Below, piece after piece: positions 8,825-17,727 of a stretch of DNA of 64,000 nucleotides (the first letter of the stretch is position 1; every line of letters starts with the position of its first letter). The stretch is from contig CAVSNU010000005.1 in NCBI GenBank assembly GCA_963729445.1, positions 372,001-436,000 of the forward strand, given 5' to 3'. The notes under the pieces were generated by a model, which did no database searches, was not told the origin of the DNA, and saw only the letters and a list, made by a program, of their open reading frames with translations. The translations under genes were made by a program, and so were the position numbers. The DNA comes from JACCZH01 sp963729445 (GTDB lineage Bacteria > Chloroflexota > Chloroflexia > Thermomicrobiales > CFX8).

Positions 8825-9669
8825 CTGCCCACCTTCAACCGCTCCAGGTAGGCCGCACAGAACTCATCGACCGTGCAGAGTCCGCCGGGCATGCCGTGTG
8901 GCCGCAACGCCTCGGCCAGGCGCGCAACCTGTGGCGGCTGCACTCCGGACGTCGCCAGCAGCTCGGGCTGGTCGAAGAGTGCTGCTGGCGTGTCATCGGC
9001 AACCACCTGCCCATCTCGCAAGAGCAGGACACGTCTGGCATACTCCGCCACCAACCGCATGTCATGGGTGATCATGACGATCGCATGTCCCTCGCCGGCC
9101 AGCGCGAGCAGCAGCTCCGCGAGCCGGCTGGTGAAGCATCTATCCAGCCCGCCCGTCGGCTCGTCCAGCACGAGCACCCGCGGGCGCATCGCGTAGATCG
9201 CTGCCAGGGCCGTCAGCCGGCGCACACCCCGGCCCAGCACTGCTGGGTGACGCTCTCCCATGCCGGTCAAGCCGAAGCGCTCCAGCGTCTCTGTCACCCG
9301 CTGTTCGAGCTCGCCGCCCCTGATGCCCAAACGAGAAGGACCGTAGGCGATCTCCTGGCGCACCGTGGGGAGAAAGAGCTGATGGTCCGGGTTCTGAAAG
9401 ACGTAGCCTACCTGCCGGGCAAGCTCACCGACGGCGACGCTGCGGGTGTCGGTCTCGCCGACGAGAACCTGTCCAAAGGAGGGTTTGAGTAAGCCATTGA
9501 GGTGTTTGGCCAGCGTCGTTTTGCCGGACCCGTTGCGTCCAATCAACGCCAGGAACTCGCCGGGCCGCACCGTCAAGGAAACCTCGCGCAGCGCCTGAGC
9601 GTCCGGGCCGGCGGGCGCACCTGTGTACGCGAAAGAGACATTTTCGACCCTGATGAGCGCGTCGTTCAC
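8821..9669 (-). CDS. ecfA2: ECF transporter ATPase with degenerate signature
   Basis: A 282-residue ABC ATPase. Walker A (GRNGSGKT), Q-loop (FQNPDHQLF), Walker B (VLVLDEPTGGLD) and the switch histidine (ITHDM) are intact. The signature motif, normally LSGGQ, reads LGRGV at residues 145-149. LG-K/R-G variants occur in some ECF ATPases, but the usual acidic or amide residue at the fifth place is valine here. Start and stop overlap both neighbours by 4 bp, so the block is tightly coupled. It pairs with the ATPase at 9666-10574. Confidence 0.9.
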   Translation of the reverse strand: MNDALIRVENVSFAYTGAPAGPDAQALREVSLTVRPGEFLALIGRNGSGKTTLAKHLNGLLKPSFGQVLVGETDTRSVAVGELARQVGYVFQNPDHQLFLPTVRQEIAYGPSRLGIRGGELEQRVTETLERFGLTGMGERHPAVLGRGVRRLTALAAIYAMRPRVLVLDEPTGGLDRCFTSRLAELLLALAGEGHAIVMITHDMRLVAEYARRVLLLRDGQVVADDTPAALFDQPELLATSGVQPPQVARLAEALRPHGMPGGLCTVDEFCAAYLERLKVGR

Positions 9670-10574
9670 CGGCTGCCAGACGCCTTCAGCTCACCGGCGA
9701 GCCCGCTGGCAGCCTCTTCAATGGACAAGAAGCGGTGCTGCGTGCCTCGGCGGGCGTTCAACAGACTGGCGACCTCGCTTACTTGCGGCACTGGCACCCC
9801 AATGTCGAGAAGCTCGCCCGCGTGCTGGTAGACGGTGCGTGGCGTACCGAGAGCGATGATCTTGCCGGCGTCCATCACCGCAATCCGGTCGGCGAAACCC
9901 ACCAGCGACTCCGGCTCGTTCTCGACCATGACGACAGTCATGTCACGCTCCCGCCTGCGCAGATCGGCGATGACGGCGGTAACGTCGTGCTTGCCAACCG
10001 GGTCGAGCTCGGCGGTCGGCTCATCGAGCACCAGCACCTTCGGTAGCATGGCCAGTACCGCCGCGATGCCGACGCGCTGCTTCTGTCCGCCTGAGAGCAA
10101 GGCGACCGAGCGCTGACGATAGGCCGCCATGCCTACCAGATCGAGCGTCCAGCTCACCCGCTCGGCGATCTCGCGTGGGTCGATCCCCAGATTCTCACAG
10201 CCAAAGGCGACCTCGTCTTCAACCGTGAGCCCTACGAAATTCGCTTCCGGGTCTTGGAAGACAACACCGACACGCGTAGCAAGCTCCGCGACAGGGATGG
10301 TCTTGGTGTTCCAGTCGCCAATCCAGACATCACCACGAATCGACCCACCAGTCTGCTGCGGCACGAGTCCGTTCAACGCCAGACAGAGCGTGCTCTTGCC
10401 ACTGCTGGTGGTGCCGGTGATGCCCAGGAACTCCCCAGCCGGAATGTGCAGATCGATGCCGGCCAGCGCGTAAGGGGCATCGGCTTCGTTCTCCTTTGAA
10501 GGATCGAAGACAGGGTAACGATAATGCAAGTTTTCGACTCGCACCTCTCCGGGCGCGGGTCCGGATTCCGACAC
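9666..10574 (-). CDS. ecfA1: ECF transporter ATPase lacking switch histidine
   Basis: A 302-residue ABC ATPase opening with GTG at 10574 (GGAGAGG upstream). Walker A (GTTSSGKST), signature (LSGGQKQR) and Walker B with the catalytic glutamate (VLVLDEPTAELD) are canonical. The H-loop, usually E-H-[DE] in this subfamily, reads VENEPE, so Asn219 replaces the switch histidine. It heads the A1-A2-T block; the S component lies 0.4 kb upstream in the same direction beyond a repeat. Confidence 0.9.
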   Translation of the reverse strand: MSESGPAPGEVRVENLHYRYPVFDPSKENEADAPYALAGIDLHIPAGEFLGITGTTSSGKSTLCLALNGLVPQQTGGSIRGDVWIGDWNTKTIPVAELATRVGVVFQDPEANFVGLTVEDEVAFGCENLGIDPREIAERVSWTLDLVGMAAYRQRSVALLSGGQKQRVGIAAVLAMLPKVLVLDEPTAELDPVGKHDVTAVIADLRRRERDMTVVMVENEPESLVGFADRIAVMDAGKIIALGTPRTVYQHAGELLDIGVPVPQVSEVASLLNARRGTQHRFLSIEEAASGLAGELKASGSR

Positions 10575-10975
10575 GGGGGCAACCTCTCCGGCACGACGAT
10601 CCAGCGTATCCCCTGATTGTGGCTGTTGGCGGTGAATTGGACAAGACGACAGGAGGGCGAAGTGCCCTCCTGCTTGTATTCGGAATATTGAGGGTCATCC
10701 TGAGCGAAGTCGAACGGGATCTCTTGCCTGACACCCGCGGCGTTTGACGCAGAGATCCTTCCTTGCGTCAGGATGACGATCAAGCTCAGTACTGGACCAC
10801 AGGGCACGCTCCGGGGTTCCTATCTGTCCGTAGGGGAGGAGCTCGTCTCCTCCCGTCGAGCGGCCCGGGGTTTCGGGAGGAGACGAGCTCCTCCCCTACG
10901 GGAGTGTCACCATCATCGTGGTCGAGTACTCAGGATGCGCCGTAGCGCCCGCAGGCGCACTGATGCGCGCCGGAA
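10575..10975. other. Intergenic region between S component and ATPases
   Basis: No gene. It is largely filled by the composite repeat at 10694-10939, which separates the S component gene from its presumed ATPases. I see no riboswitch signature. Confidence 0.6.
10694..10939. repeat. Composite repeat: family B plus family C hairpins
   Basis: Two inverted repeats in series. Family B (10694-10777) starts with GTCATCCTGAGCG, contains GGATCTCTTGCC, and ends with the inverse GTCAGGATGAC. Family C (10830-10899) has arms TAGGGGAGGAGCTCGTCTCC and its inverse, 26 bp each, around a short loop. The linker and the tail (CACCATCATCGTGG) are shared with the copy at 25913-26141, so B and C move or persist as one unit. 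Confidence 0.88.
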
Positions 10976-11593
10976 TTAACGCTCTTCGACCCAGGTCGGA
11001 CCGGCACCCCAGCGCAGGATCGGTGGGTAGGCTTGACGGACGGCCAGCACTAGGGGAATGGCAATCACTGCCGCCAACAACACCTGGAAGGTGTTCGGCC
11101 AGACCGACGCCAGCGCAATCGCAAACGCCGAGCGCCCGACGTCATCACCTTCCACCGGTAAGACTCCGGCTGGAATGAAGATCAACATGTAGAGGAAGTA
11201 ACCGATAACGACGATCGCGCCGCCAACGATCACGGCCATGATCATCTTCGGCAGGCCGCTACGCCAGCCGATATAGCCAGCCACGAACCCCTGCAGGCCG
11301 TGGACAAACAGCGAGCCTGGCGCCCACTGACCGTAACCGAGCGACAGGTCTGCCAGAGCGGTACCGGCTCCCCCGGCGATCAGCGCCACAATCGGACCAA
11401 ACAGGAACGCCGCCACATAGATGGCGACATCACCGACATGGACGTAGCCGGCCGGTCCAATACTGAACGTCACCGAGCGGGTCATCACGAAAACGACGGC
11501 CAGCATAACGCCGGTGACGGCGACTATCCTGGCATCAACATTACGCCCAACCCCAGGCGCCGATGCGTCACGGCCGGTCGAACCAGCAGCCAT
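10976..11593 (-). CDS. ECF transporter S component
   Basis: A 205-residue membrane protein with about six hydrophobic segments, resembling substrate-specific S components (riboflavin/biotin/HMP-type fold). After a short polar N-terminus it shows helix 1 with an RSVTFSIGPAGYVHVGDVA stretch and a later alanine/glycine-rich helix (AGGAGTALADLSLGYG), both common in S components. The ATG at 11593 follows AGGAG; the frame is open to 11704. It lies upstream of, and in line with, ecfA1-ecfA2-ecfT. The ligand is unknown; pdxT and pdxS lie about 1 kb further upstream, so a vitamin B6-related ligand is possible but unproven. Confidence 0.8.
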   Translation of the reverse strand: MAAGSTGRDASAPGVGRNVDARIVAVTGVMLAVVFVMTRSVTFSIGPAGYVHVGDVAIYVAAFLFGPIVALIAGGAGTALADLSLGYGQWAPGSLFVHGLQGFVAGYIGWRSGLPKMIMAVIVGGAIVVIGYFLYMLIFIPAGVLPVEGDDVGRSAFAIALASVWPNTFQVLLAAVIAIPLVLAVRQAYPPILRWGAGPTWVEER

Positions 11594-11938
11594 ACGGATC
11601 TCTCCTCTCCGGCCCGGACGCAGGTCGCATCCAGACCGCTCATCATCAACACAGCCGTATACCCGCGAAAGCCACCCCCGTTGCCTCCAGCGGGCACACT
11701 CCACCCCCTACGAATGGTTACCTTCATGCTTACGGACAGCCTGACGCAGAGCAACATCCAATTGGTGGGGGCCAATTGTCTCGGACGTTATCACCGGGAG
11801 GCCGAGGACTGTGCGTGGAGCTGCGGCACACCTCTTAGGCGCCAGGAGCCCGGTGCCGGCCTGGGCGTATCCACGTCATCGCCGGCACCGGGCTCACTGT
11901 TGGAAAGGCGCGCTATGCGATTCGCTGGAGTCGGTCGT
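11594..11938. other. Intergenic region, nothing firm
   Basis: This is the 5' region of the S component gene and the 3' side of the SnoaL-like gene. I compared it by eye with TPP, cobalamin, FMN and preQ1 riboswitch cores and found no match. No gene is supported. Confidence 0.5.
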
Positions 11939-12364
11939 TTATTCGAGCAGTCCAAGCTGGCGCACTATGGTCGCCATGTCGAAGTAGGTGCGGCCACTGG
12001 CCAGCTTCCCATCGCGGAGTTCGTAAACGTCACAGAACTGCACTTCGACACGCCTGCCGGTTGGCGGGATCTCCCGTTCCGGCGTCAGCAATGGCCCAGC
12101 ATGTAGTCCGCGGCCGGTGAACTCGACGGCAGCTTGATTATCGGTAGCAATGAGATTGGTAATCTCGACCGTCGATTCTGGGAACGCAGCCGCCCAGCTT
12201 TGGAAGTATTCGCGCATGCCATCGGGGCCGTGGAATGTCCGCCCGGTCGGGATCATGACAAAGGTGAAGTCATCGGTGACAAGATCGTCGACCCGCTCAA
12301 ACTGGCGATCGTTGTAGACGGCATAGACATCACGAATCAGTTGGGTAGCGTGTGCGGTGGCCAT
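11939..12364 (-). CDS. SnoaL-like / ester cyclase family protein
   Basis: A 141-residue NTF2-fold protein of the SnoaL polyketide-cyclase-like family. Typical features are an N-terminal helix (IRDVYAVYNDRQFERVDDLV), a G-P-D-G-M-R-E-Y-F-x-x-W helix and the late YELRDGKLASGRTYFD strand pair. Such proteins bind small hydrophobic molecules; the function of this one is not known. GGAAAGGAC stands before the ATG at 12364. Two relatives occur at 32217 and 36904. Confidence 0.8.
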   Translation of the reverse strand: MATAHATQLIRDVYAVYNDRQFERVDDLVTDDFTFVMIPTGRTFHGPDGMREYFQSWAAAFPESTVEITNLIATDNQAAVEFTGRGLHAGPLLTPEREIPPTGRRVEVQFCDVYELRDGKLASGRTYFDMATIVRQLGLLE

Positions 12365-12549
12365 GGCGATGTCCTTTCCTGAAAACGTCAGAGGACAGTT
12401 GCGGAGTCACTCAGCCAGGGGGAGAGCCCTTGTTTTGCCTATCGACAGTGGTGATCGGGTTGCCAAGGCGGGCTGCGATGGGCTACGTTGTGCTGAGATA
12501 CGCGCAGTATGAAGCTGGCAAACGTGCCTGTCAATGCAGAAATGGTCAT

Positions 12550-12575
12550 CCATCCTCCTCACCAGACGAGGATGG
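12550..12575 (-). terminator. Candidate terminator after pdxT
   Basis: Perfect 8-bp inverted repeat CCATCCTC / GAGGATGG with a 10-nt loop, about 43 nt past the pdxT stop on the minus strand. No strong T run follows, so it may be a 3' stabilising hairpin instead. Confidence 0.4.
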
Positions 12576-12617
12576 ACGTGACGCTTGTATTGTCCTGGCA
12601 GGGAGGGTGAATGGAGG

Positions 12618-13193
12618 TTACGTCAGCCCGACAAACCAGGCATGAAAATCGTTGACCGGCGTCAGCTCAGGGTGGAAGGACGTCGCCACCAGATTGCCCT
12701 GGCGGACCGCCACGACTCTGCCGTCTGGTAACGTGGAGAGGATTTCCACAGCATCCCCGACCGCAGAAACAATCGGCGCACGGATAAAGACCGCCGGCAG
12801 CGGCTCCGAGCTAACGACCGGCATATCGAGCTCGGTCTCGAAGCTGTCGACCTGCGACCCGAAGGCGTTGCGACGGGTGCTCAGGTCCATCAGGCCAAGG
12901 AGCGGTTGAGACGGTCCACGGGTATCGGCGTCGACCTCGCGCCCCATCAGAATCATGCCGGCGCAGGTACCCCAGATCGGTGTGCCCGCATTGGCCATGG
13001 CAACGATGGGCTCGCGCAGCTCAAAACGGTCGATGAGTTTGCCGATCGTCGTGCTCTCGCCGCCGGGAATGATGAGGCCGTCCAGTCCCTCAAGATGAGC
13101 CGGCAGCCTGACTTCCCGGGCGTCAACGCCCAGGTTCACAAGCTTGTGCATGTGCTCCGCAAACGCCCCCTGCAGGGCCAGCACGCCGATCAT
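12618..13193 (-). CDS. pdxT: Pyridoxal 5'-phosphate synthase glutaminase PdxT
   Basis: A 191-residue class I glutaminase that releases ammonia from glutamine and passes it to PdxS for pyridoxal phosphate synthesis. The start MIGVLALQGAF, the oxyanion loop IIPGGEST (41-48), the nucleophile Cys77 in GTCAG and the histidine/glutamate pair in SFHPELT are all present. Length is normal. A GAGG-type RBS precedes the ATG at 13193. It follows pdxS on the same strand, with a stable hairpin between them. Confidence 0.97.
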   Translation of the reverse strand: MIGVLALQGAFAEHMHKLVNLGVDAREVRLPAHLEGLDGLIIPGGESTTIGKLIDRFELREPIVAMANAGTPIWGTCAGMILMGREVDADTRGPSQPLLGLMDLSTRRNAFGSQVDSFETELDMPVVSSEPLPAVFIRAPIVSAVGDAVEILSTLPDGRVVAVRQGNLVATSFHPELTPVNDFHAWFVGLT

Positions 13194-13212
13194 ATGCCCT
13201 CACCACCTCTAG

Positions 13213-13240
13213 CCCCGCTCCCAGGACACTGGGAGCGGGG
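13213..13240 (-). promoter_or_regulatory. Intercistronic hairpin between pdxS and pdxT
   Basis: Perfect 11-bp inverted repeat (CCCCGCTCCCA and its inverse) with a 6-nt loop, lying between the pdxS stop and the pdxT start. No T run follows. It could mark an mRNA processing or partial attenuation site that sets the PdxS:PdxT ratio; this role is inference. Confidence 0.6.
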
Positions 13241-13280
13241 AACAGCATCAGCTTCGAGAAACCCGCCCGGTGAGGGCCGC

Positions 13281-14162
13281 CTACCAGCCCCGCACTGCCA
13301 GCAGCTCGGCCTCAGGGATCGAGCCGATCTCGAGGCCCTTCATCGGCTCGCCGATGCCGCGGCTGACCTCAGCCAGAATCTGGGCGTCGCGGTAGTGCGT
13401 CGTCGCTTCGACGATCGCCTTGCCCCGCGAGGCCGGGTCATCCGACTTGAAGATGCCCGAGCCAACGAACGTCCCTTCGGCACCAAGCTGCATGACCAGC
13501 GCCGCATCGGCCGGCGTCGCGATGCCGCCGGCGCAGAAGAGCACCACCGGCAGCTTGCCGGTTTCAGCCACCTGAAGCACCAGATCGTATGGAGCACCCA
13601 TGTCGCGCGCCGCGGTCATGAGCTCCTCCTTCGGCATCGCCTGGAGCTTCTTGATGCCGCCGGTGATCTCGCGCAGATGCCGTACCGCCTCGACGATGTT
13701 GCCGGTGCCGGCCTCGCCCTTGCTGCGAATCATGGCCGCGCCCTCGCCGATCCGGCGCAAAGCCTCGCCAAGGTTGCGCGCGCCGCAGACGAAGGGCACG
13801 TCAAAATCGTGCTTGTAGATGTGGAAATTGTCGTCGGCCGGGGTCAGGACTTCGCTCTCGTCGATGTAATCAACACCCAACGCTTGCAGGATCTGCGCCT
13901 CAACGAAGTGACCGATGCGAGCCTTGGCCATCACCGGAATCGTGACGGCCTCTTTGATGCCCTGGATAAGGTCGGGATCGCTCATGCGTGCCACACCGCC
14001 GTCGCGCCGGATGTCGGACGGTACCCGCTCAAGCGCCATGACCGCGCAAGCGCCGGCCGCCTCAGCGATGCGGGCGTGCTCCGGGGTGACGACATCCATA
14101 ATGACGCCGCCCTTGAGCATCTGCGCCAAGCCCGCTTTGGCCGTAAACGTTGCCTTCTCCAT
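13281..14162 (-). CDS. pdxS: Pyridoxal 5'-phosphate synthase subunit PdxS
   Basis: A 293-residue lyase that condenses a pentose phosphate, glyceraldehyde 3-phosphate and PdxT-derived ammonia into PLP. Very strongly conserved family: MLKGGVIMDV, VMALERVPSDIR, MAKARIGHFVEAQIL and FCAGGIATPADAA are all seen. Length is standard. GAGAGGAC precedes the ATG at 14162. First gene of a pdxS-pdxT operon; marks the DXP-independent vitamin B6 route. Confidence 0.97.
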   Translation of the reverse strand: MEKATFTAKAGLAQMLKGGVIMDVVTPEHARIAEAAGACAVMALERVPSDIRRDGGVARMSDPDLIQGIKEAVTIPVMAKARIGHFVEAQILQALGVDYIDESEVLTPADDNFHIYKHDFDVPFVCGARNLGEALRRIGEGAAMIRSKGEAGTGNIVEAVRHLREITGGIKKLQAMPKEELMTAARDMGAPYDLVLQVAETGKLPVVLFCAGGIATPADAALVMQLGAEGTFVGSGIFKSDDPASRGKAIVEATTHYRDAQILAEVSRGIGEPMKGLEIGSIPEAELLAVRGW

Positions 14163-14397
14163 GGTCCGTCCTCTCGCTCAAGCAGCATCAGCCAATCTCT
14201 GTACCAGCAATGCTGCCGGACAGACCAAAGCGTCACAACGGCCAATTGGCGTGGTCCAATCCAGGTTGGGGCGGGTCGCGCTACCCGCTGGCGAAAAGCG
14301 ACACAGCGGTTATCATCTAGACGCCGAGTTTCCGTTTCTCTCCACGACCTCCGGTGCTGGTTCCCAGCGAGACGCCCCGGTAGAAAGTAGCGCAACC

Positions 14398-15318
14398 ATG
14401 GCTGCGACCGCAAACACCAAAGGCAGGGTGCTTCTGATCGGGGGCACGGGCTATGTCGGCGATGTTCTGCGTAACCGCATGCGCGATGCCGGCTATAAGG
14501 TCCGCCTGTTAACGCGCTCCGCTTCCAACAACAGCCGCTACGAGCAGCAAGGCTTCGAAACGGCGTCCGGCAACATCACCGATACCGACTCGATCGTGCG
14601 TGCCCTCGATGGCGTCGACACGGTCGTCAATCTGGTCGCCATCATCAAGGAGAAGGGTGACGTCACCTTCGAGAAGATCAACTACCAGGGCTCGGTCAAC
14701 GTGGCTGACGCCGCCAGACAGACCGGCGTCACCCGGCTGGTGCAGATGAGCGCGCTTGGCGCCGGCAACGTGCCGGACTACCCCTACCATTTCAACAAGT
14801 GGCGGGCCGAAAACTACATCAAGGATCTCGGGCTGGAGTGGACGATCTTTCGCCCGTCGATCATCTTCGGTCCCGGAGAGAAGGAGCAGTTCGTCGGCCA
14901 GCTAGCTCGCGTCGTCAAGCTGGCTCCGGTCATCCCGGTCATCGGCGACGGTAAGAGCAAATTCCAGCCGATCCATCTCAACGACGTCAGCGACTCCTTC
15001 ATCAAGGCGCTCGATGACCCGTCCACGATCGGCCAGACCTACGAGCTCGGCGGTCCGGAGAAGATGACCTACGAAGACATTCTCGATGAAATCGCCCGCA
15101 CGCTCGGCAAGAACAAGCGCAAGATCCACCTGCCGCCTGGCCTGATGCAGATGGCTGTCGGCATCATGAACCCGCTCCCGGTGATCGAGCCACCGGTCAC
15201 CACCCAGCAGCTCAAGATGCTCGAGCTCGACAACACGACCGACAACAACGCGGCGCCTGACCTCGTCGGCCATGCGCTCACACCATTGGGTGGCAATATC
15301 GGGTATATCAGGGGATAG
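14398..15318 (+). CDS. NAD(P)H-binding atypical SDR, NDUFA9-like
   Basis: A 306-residue atypical short-chain dehydrogenase of the complex I NDUFA9-like group. The cofactor loop is LLIGGTGYVG (about 13-22), followed by a second-strand arginine typical of NADP binding (RLLTRS). FRPSIIFGPGEK and the C-terminal YELGGPEKMTYEDIL are family hallmarks. Members bind quinone- or isoprenoid-type substrates or act as assembly factors; the substrate is unknown here. Conserved sequence starts at the ATG at 14398, although the frame is open far upstream across the pdxS region. Confidence 0.85.
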   Translation: MAATANTKGRVLLIGGTGYVGDVLRNRMRDAGYKVRLLTRSASNNSRYEQQGFETASGNITDTDSIVRALDGVDTVVNLVAIIKEKGDVTFEKINYQGSVNVADAARQTGVTRLVQMSALGAGNVPDYPYHFNKWRAENYIKDLGLEWTIFRPSIIFGPGEKEQFVGQLARVVKLAPVIPVIGDGKSKFQPIHLNDVSDSFIKALDDPSTIGQTYELGGPEKMTYEDILDEIARTLGKNKRKIHLPPGLMQMAVGIMNPLPVIEPPVTTQQLKMLELDNTTDNNAAPDLVGHALTPLGGNIGYIRG

Positions 15319-15394
15319 CTCGACCCAAGCCGGATACGACACGCAGAGAAAAGGAGGGCACGCGGCCCTCCCCTGCTGCATCACGGACGGCGCG

Positions 15395-16615
15395 TTACTT
15401 CACGTACAAGGCATCCCAGTTCTCGTGCGCGTCCCAGGCCTTCTTGACGAGCTCTGGGTCGGTCATGAGATCGAGCGCGGTGAGGGTCATCGCGGTCGAG
15501 ACTTTGATGAACTGGTCGTAGCCGAAATCGGAGCCGGAGGCATCGACGACCTCCTGCGAATGGCCGGGGATCGGAACCTGGCTAATGGCGAACGAGCCGG
15601 TGACCGAGGGTACCTTGTAGGAGACATTGCCGAAATCGGTCGAATGCATGCCGCGCCCCTCACGGGCCTGAGAGAGATCCAGCCCGACCTCTTGCATGTT
15701 CTTCGCGTAGACGTCGCCGATCACATAGCTCGGGCGCATGTCGTACATCTCGCGCCCCTCGGTGATCTGTATCTCACAACCGGTCATGAGGGCCGCACCC
15801 TGGCCGATGTTCTTCACCTTGTCGATCAGCTCATGCAGGTAGTCGCGGCTGTCGGCACGGACGAGGATCTGCGCGGCGGCGTATTTTGGCACCACGTTGG
15901 CGGCCTCGCCGCCATGGGTGATGATGCCGTGGATGCGCGACTCCATGCGCACGTGCTGCCGTAGCGCGTCGATGCCGGTGAAGAGCTTGATCACGGCATT
16001 CAGGGCGTTGACACCGTTGTACGGGTCGGCCGCGGAGTGTGCCGGCTTCCCGAAGTACTCGAACTTCAGGCCGCTCACCGCCAGGCACGTCCCCTCGGGC
16101 CACTCGACCGCGGTGCCGGTCTGGTGTCCAGCGTGGTGAATCATCAGGGCCGCGTCGACGTTGTCGAACGCGCCCTGCTCCAGCTCGATCACTTTACCGG
16201 CGCCGCCCTCTTCGGCCGGCGTGCCGATGATCTCGAAGGTGCCGCCAATCTCCTCGATGACCGCGGCCATGCCGATGGCGCTGGCGAGCCCCGAGGCGCC
16301 GATCAGATTATGTCCACAGCCGTGACCGATGCCCTTGAGCGCGTCGTACTCGGCCAGCACCACCACCGTCGGGCCGGGCCGGCTGCTCTTCTTGGTCGCC
16401 CGGAAGGCGGTTTCCATGCCGCAGTAGGGTTTCTGGACCTCGTAGCCCACCTCGCGCAGGTGGTCAGCCAACAGGTTCGAGGCCATGAACTCCTCGAACT
16501 GAAACTCCGGGTTCACCCGGATCGTCTCGGCCACCTCCACGATATGGTCCCGATCGTTCTGGATCGCCGCCTTGACCTTGTCGCGCAGCTCCTGCTTGTT
16601 GACCGTCGTTGTCAT
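15395..16615 (-). CDS. M20 family metallo-amidohydrolase (AbgB/ACY1L2-like)
   Basis: A 406-residue M20-family peptidase/amidohydrolase. Metal-binding elements are GHGCGHN, PAEEGG and the late GMHSTDFGNVS; the dimerisation lid domain lies roughly at residues 190-310. It is closest in pattern to p-aminobenzoyl-glutamate hydrolase subunit B and aminoacylase-1-like 2. It would hydrolyse an N-acyl amino acid or dipeptide-like amide in the cytoplasm. GGAGGG lies upstream of the ATG at 16615. No partner AbgA-like gene is adjacent. Confidence 0.87.
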   Translation of the reverse strand: MTTTVNKQELRDKVKAAIQNDRDHIVEVAETIRVNPEFQFEEFMASNLLADHLREVGYEVQKPYCGMETAFRATKKSSRPGPTVVVLAEYDALKGIGHGCGHNLIGASGLASAIGMAAVIEEIGGTFEIIGTPAEEGGAGKVIELEQGAFDNVDAALMIHHAGHQTGTAVEWPEGTCLAVSGLKFEYFGKPAHSAADPYNGVNALNAVIKLFTGIDALRQHVRMESRIHGIITHGGEAANVVPKYAAAQILVRADSRDYLHELIDKVKNIGQGAALMTGCEIQITEGREMYDMRPSYVIGDVYAKNMQEVGLDLSQAREGRGMHSTDFGNVSYKVPSVTGSFAISQVPIPGHSQEVVDASGSDFGYDQFIKVSTAMTLTALDLMTDPELVKKAWDAHENWDALYVK

Positions 16616-16785
16616 ATCGACTCTCGCCCTCCTGTACCAACAGACCGATTGATCTGGACGAGAGTAGCATGATTTTGGGTGATGGATGGACCTCCAGTGA
16701 CGAAGCTGACCATTCGTAAGACAGGTGAGGTCAGGTCCCCCTTTTCCTGGCGGAACACAGGACTCTGAGAGACGGCCTCAGCACC

Positions 16786-17358
16786 TCAACCCGGGGGCAG
16801 GCAGTCCGTGATGCCACGAATCGTCGCTTCCCCGCGGCGTGGATCAACATTCAACTGTATTTGTGAGGACTCAAGCTCGATGAAAAGGCGAGTGTAGGTC
16901 TGTTGCCCCTGATCTTCTGTCAACCTTTGAATCGTATATCCTCTAGATTGCCAATCCCGGCTTACCGCATCGAGCAAGTGGGTCGCCTGCCCACTTGTGA
17001 TAGGCGCTCTCACAGCATAGGTAGCACTCCAGCCGTCATGGATTACGTTCTCCCAGCTGTCACAGTCGTTGTACCCAGGATATTTCTGAGGGTTGGAATG
17101 GTCGGAAATGCTGTAATTATTCTGGAGGACATTGGCCCACTCCAGGTCGGCGCTGTTTGATTCCGGCACAAAATGAACAGATGGATACGCCGAGGCGGTC
17201 ATGGTAACAACCTCTACCGTCGTCGCCAGCCCTACCGAAAGGGTCGCCTCGCCAGACGGCGACAACATGTCATCGATCTGCGCAAATGTTGATGACCCCG
17301 TAAAGGCAAACAGCGCACAAAGGGCAATGCTTCCAACGGCTACATAGCGCATCTTCAT
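16786..17358 (-). CDS. Secreted hypothetical protein
   Basis: A 190-residue protein with a clear Sec signal peptide (MKMRYVAVGSIALCALFAF, then an A-Q cleavage region). The mature part has two cysteines that could pair (in NDCDSW and the C-terminal TDCLPPG) and segments resembling the small lipoprotein family that binds wall or membrane partners in actinobacteria. I do not recognise a domain. The ATG at 17358 is chosen because the hydrophobic signal follows it; the frame opens at 17403. Confidence 0.7.
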   Translation of the reverse strand: MKMRYVAVGSIALCALFAFTGSSTFAQIDDMLSPSGEATLSVGLATTVEVVTMTASAYPSVHFVPESNSADLEWANVLQNNYSISDHSNPQKYPGYNDCDSWENVIHDGWSATYAVRAPITSGQATHLLDAVSRDWQSRGYTIQRLTEDQGQQTYTRLFIELESSQIQLNVDPRRGEATIRGITDCLPPG

Positions 17359-17727
17359 GATGGCCGATCCTGCTCTAGAATTTCGCCCCTGTGTGGATGT
17401 CACTGAGATGTTATCACCACATCAATCAGACATCTGCTTGAACGTGTAAATGTGCACGCCAAGAGTTGATACCGTGATTGTCTTGGTTCTAGACCAGCGA
17501 GTTGACGACTAAGGAGACAGATTATCTGAATGTGGATTTATCGCTGGGTTAACAGTGTCGGACACTTCCGTCGTGCGATTCGATGGGATGGCGTCGTCCA
17601 CGGCTCTCTGTTCGGCAGGATCCAGATTTCTGAGCGTCCCTTCGCATCCCATAATGCGACGACAAGTCGCTTGCTACGGTCTTCAGTGCGAGACTGAATG
17701 GTGCGAGTGGCGCCCGATTGAAGACTG
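17359..17727. other. Intergenic region, nothing seen
   Basis: Both strands hold only short frames without RBS or domain. It separates the secreted protein gene from the 3' end of the ars operon. Confidence 0.5.

Noticed and set aside
11641..11760. Possible vitamin riboswitch upstream of the ECF S component
   Set aside because: No TPP, cobalamin, FMN or preQ1 core could be recognised; only weak GC hairpins are there.
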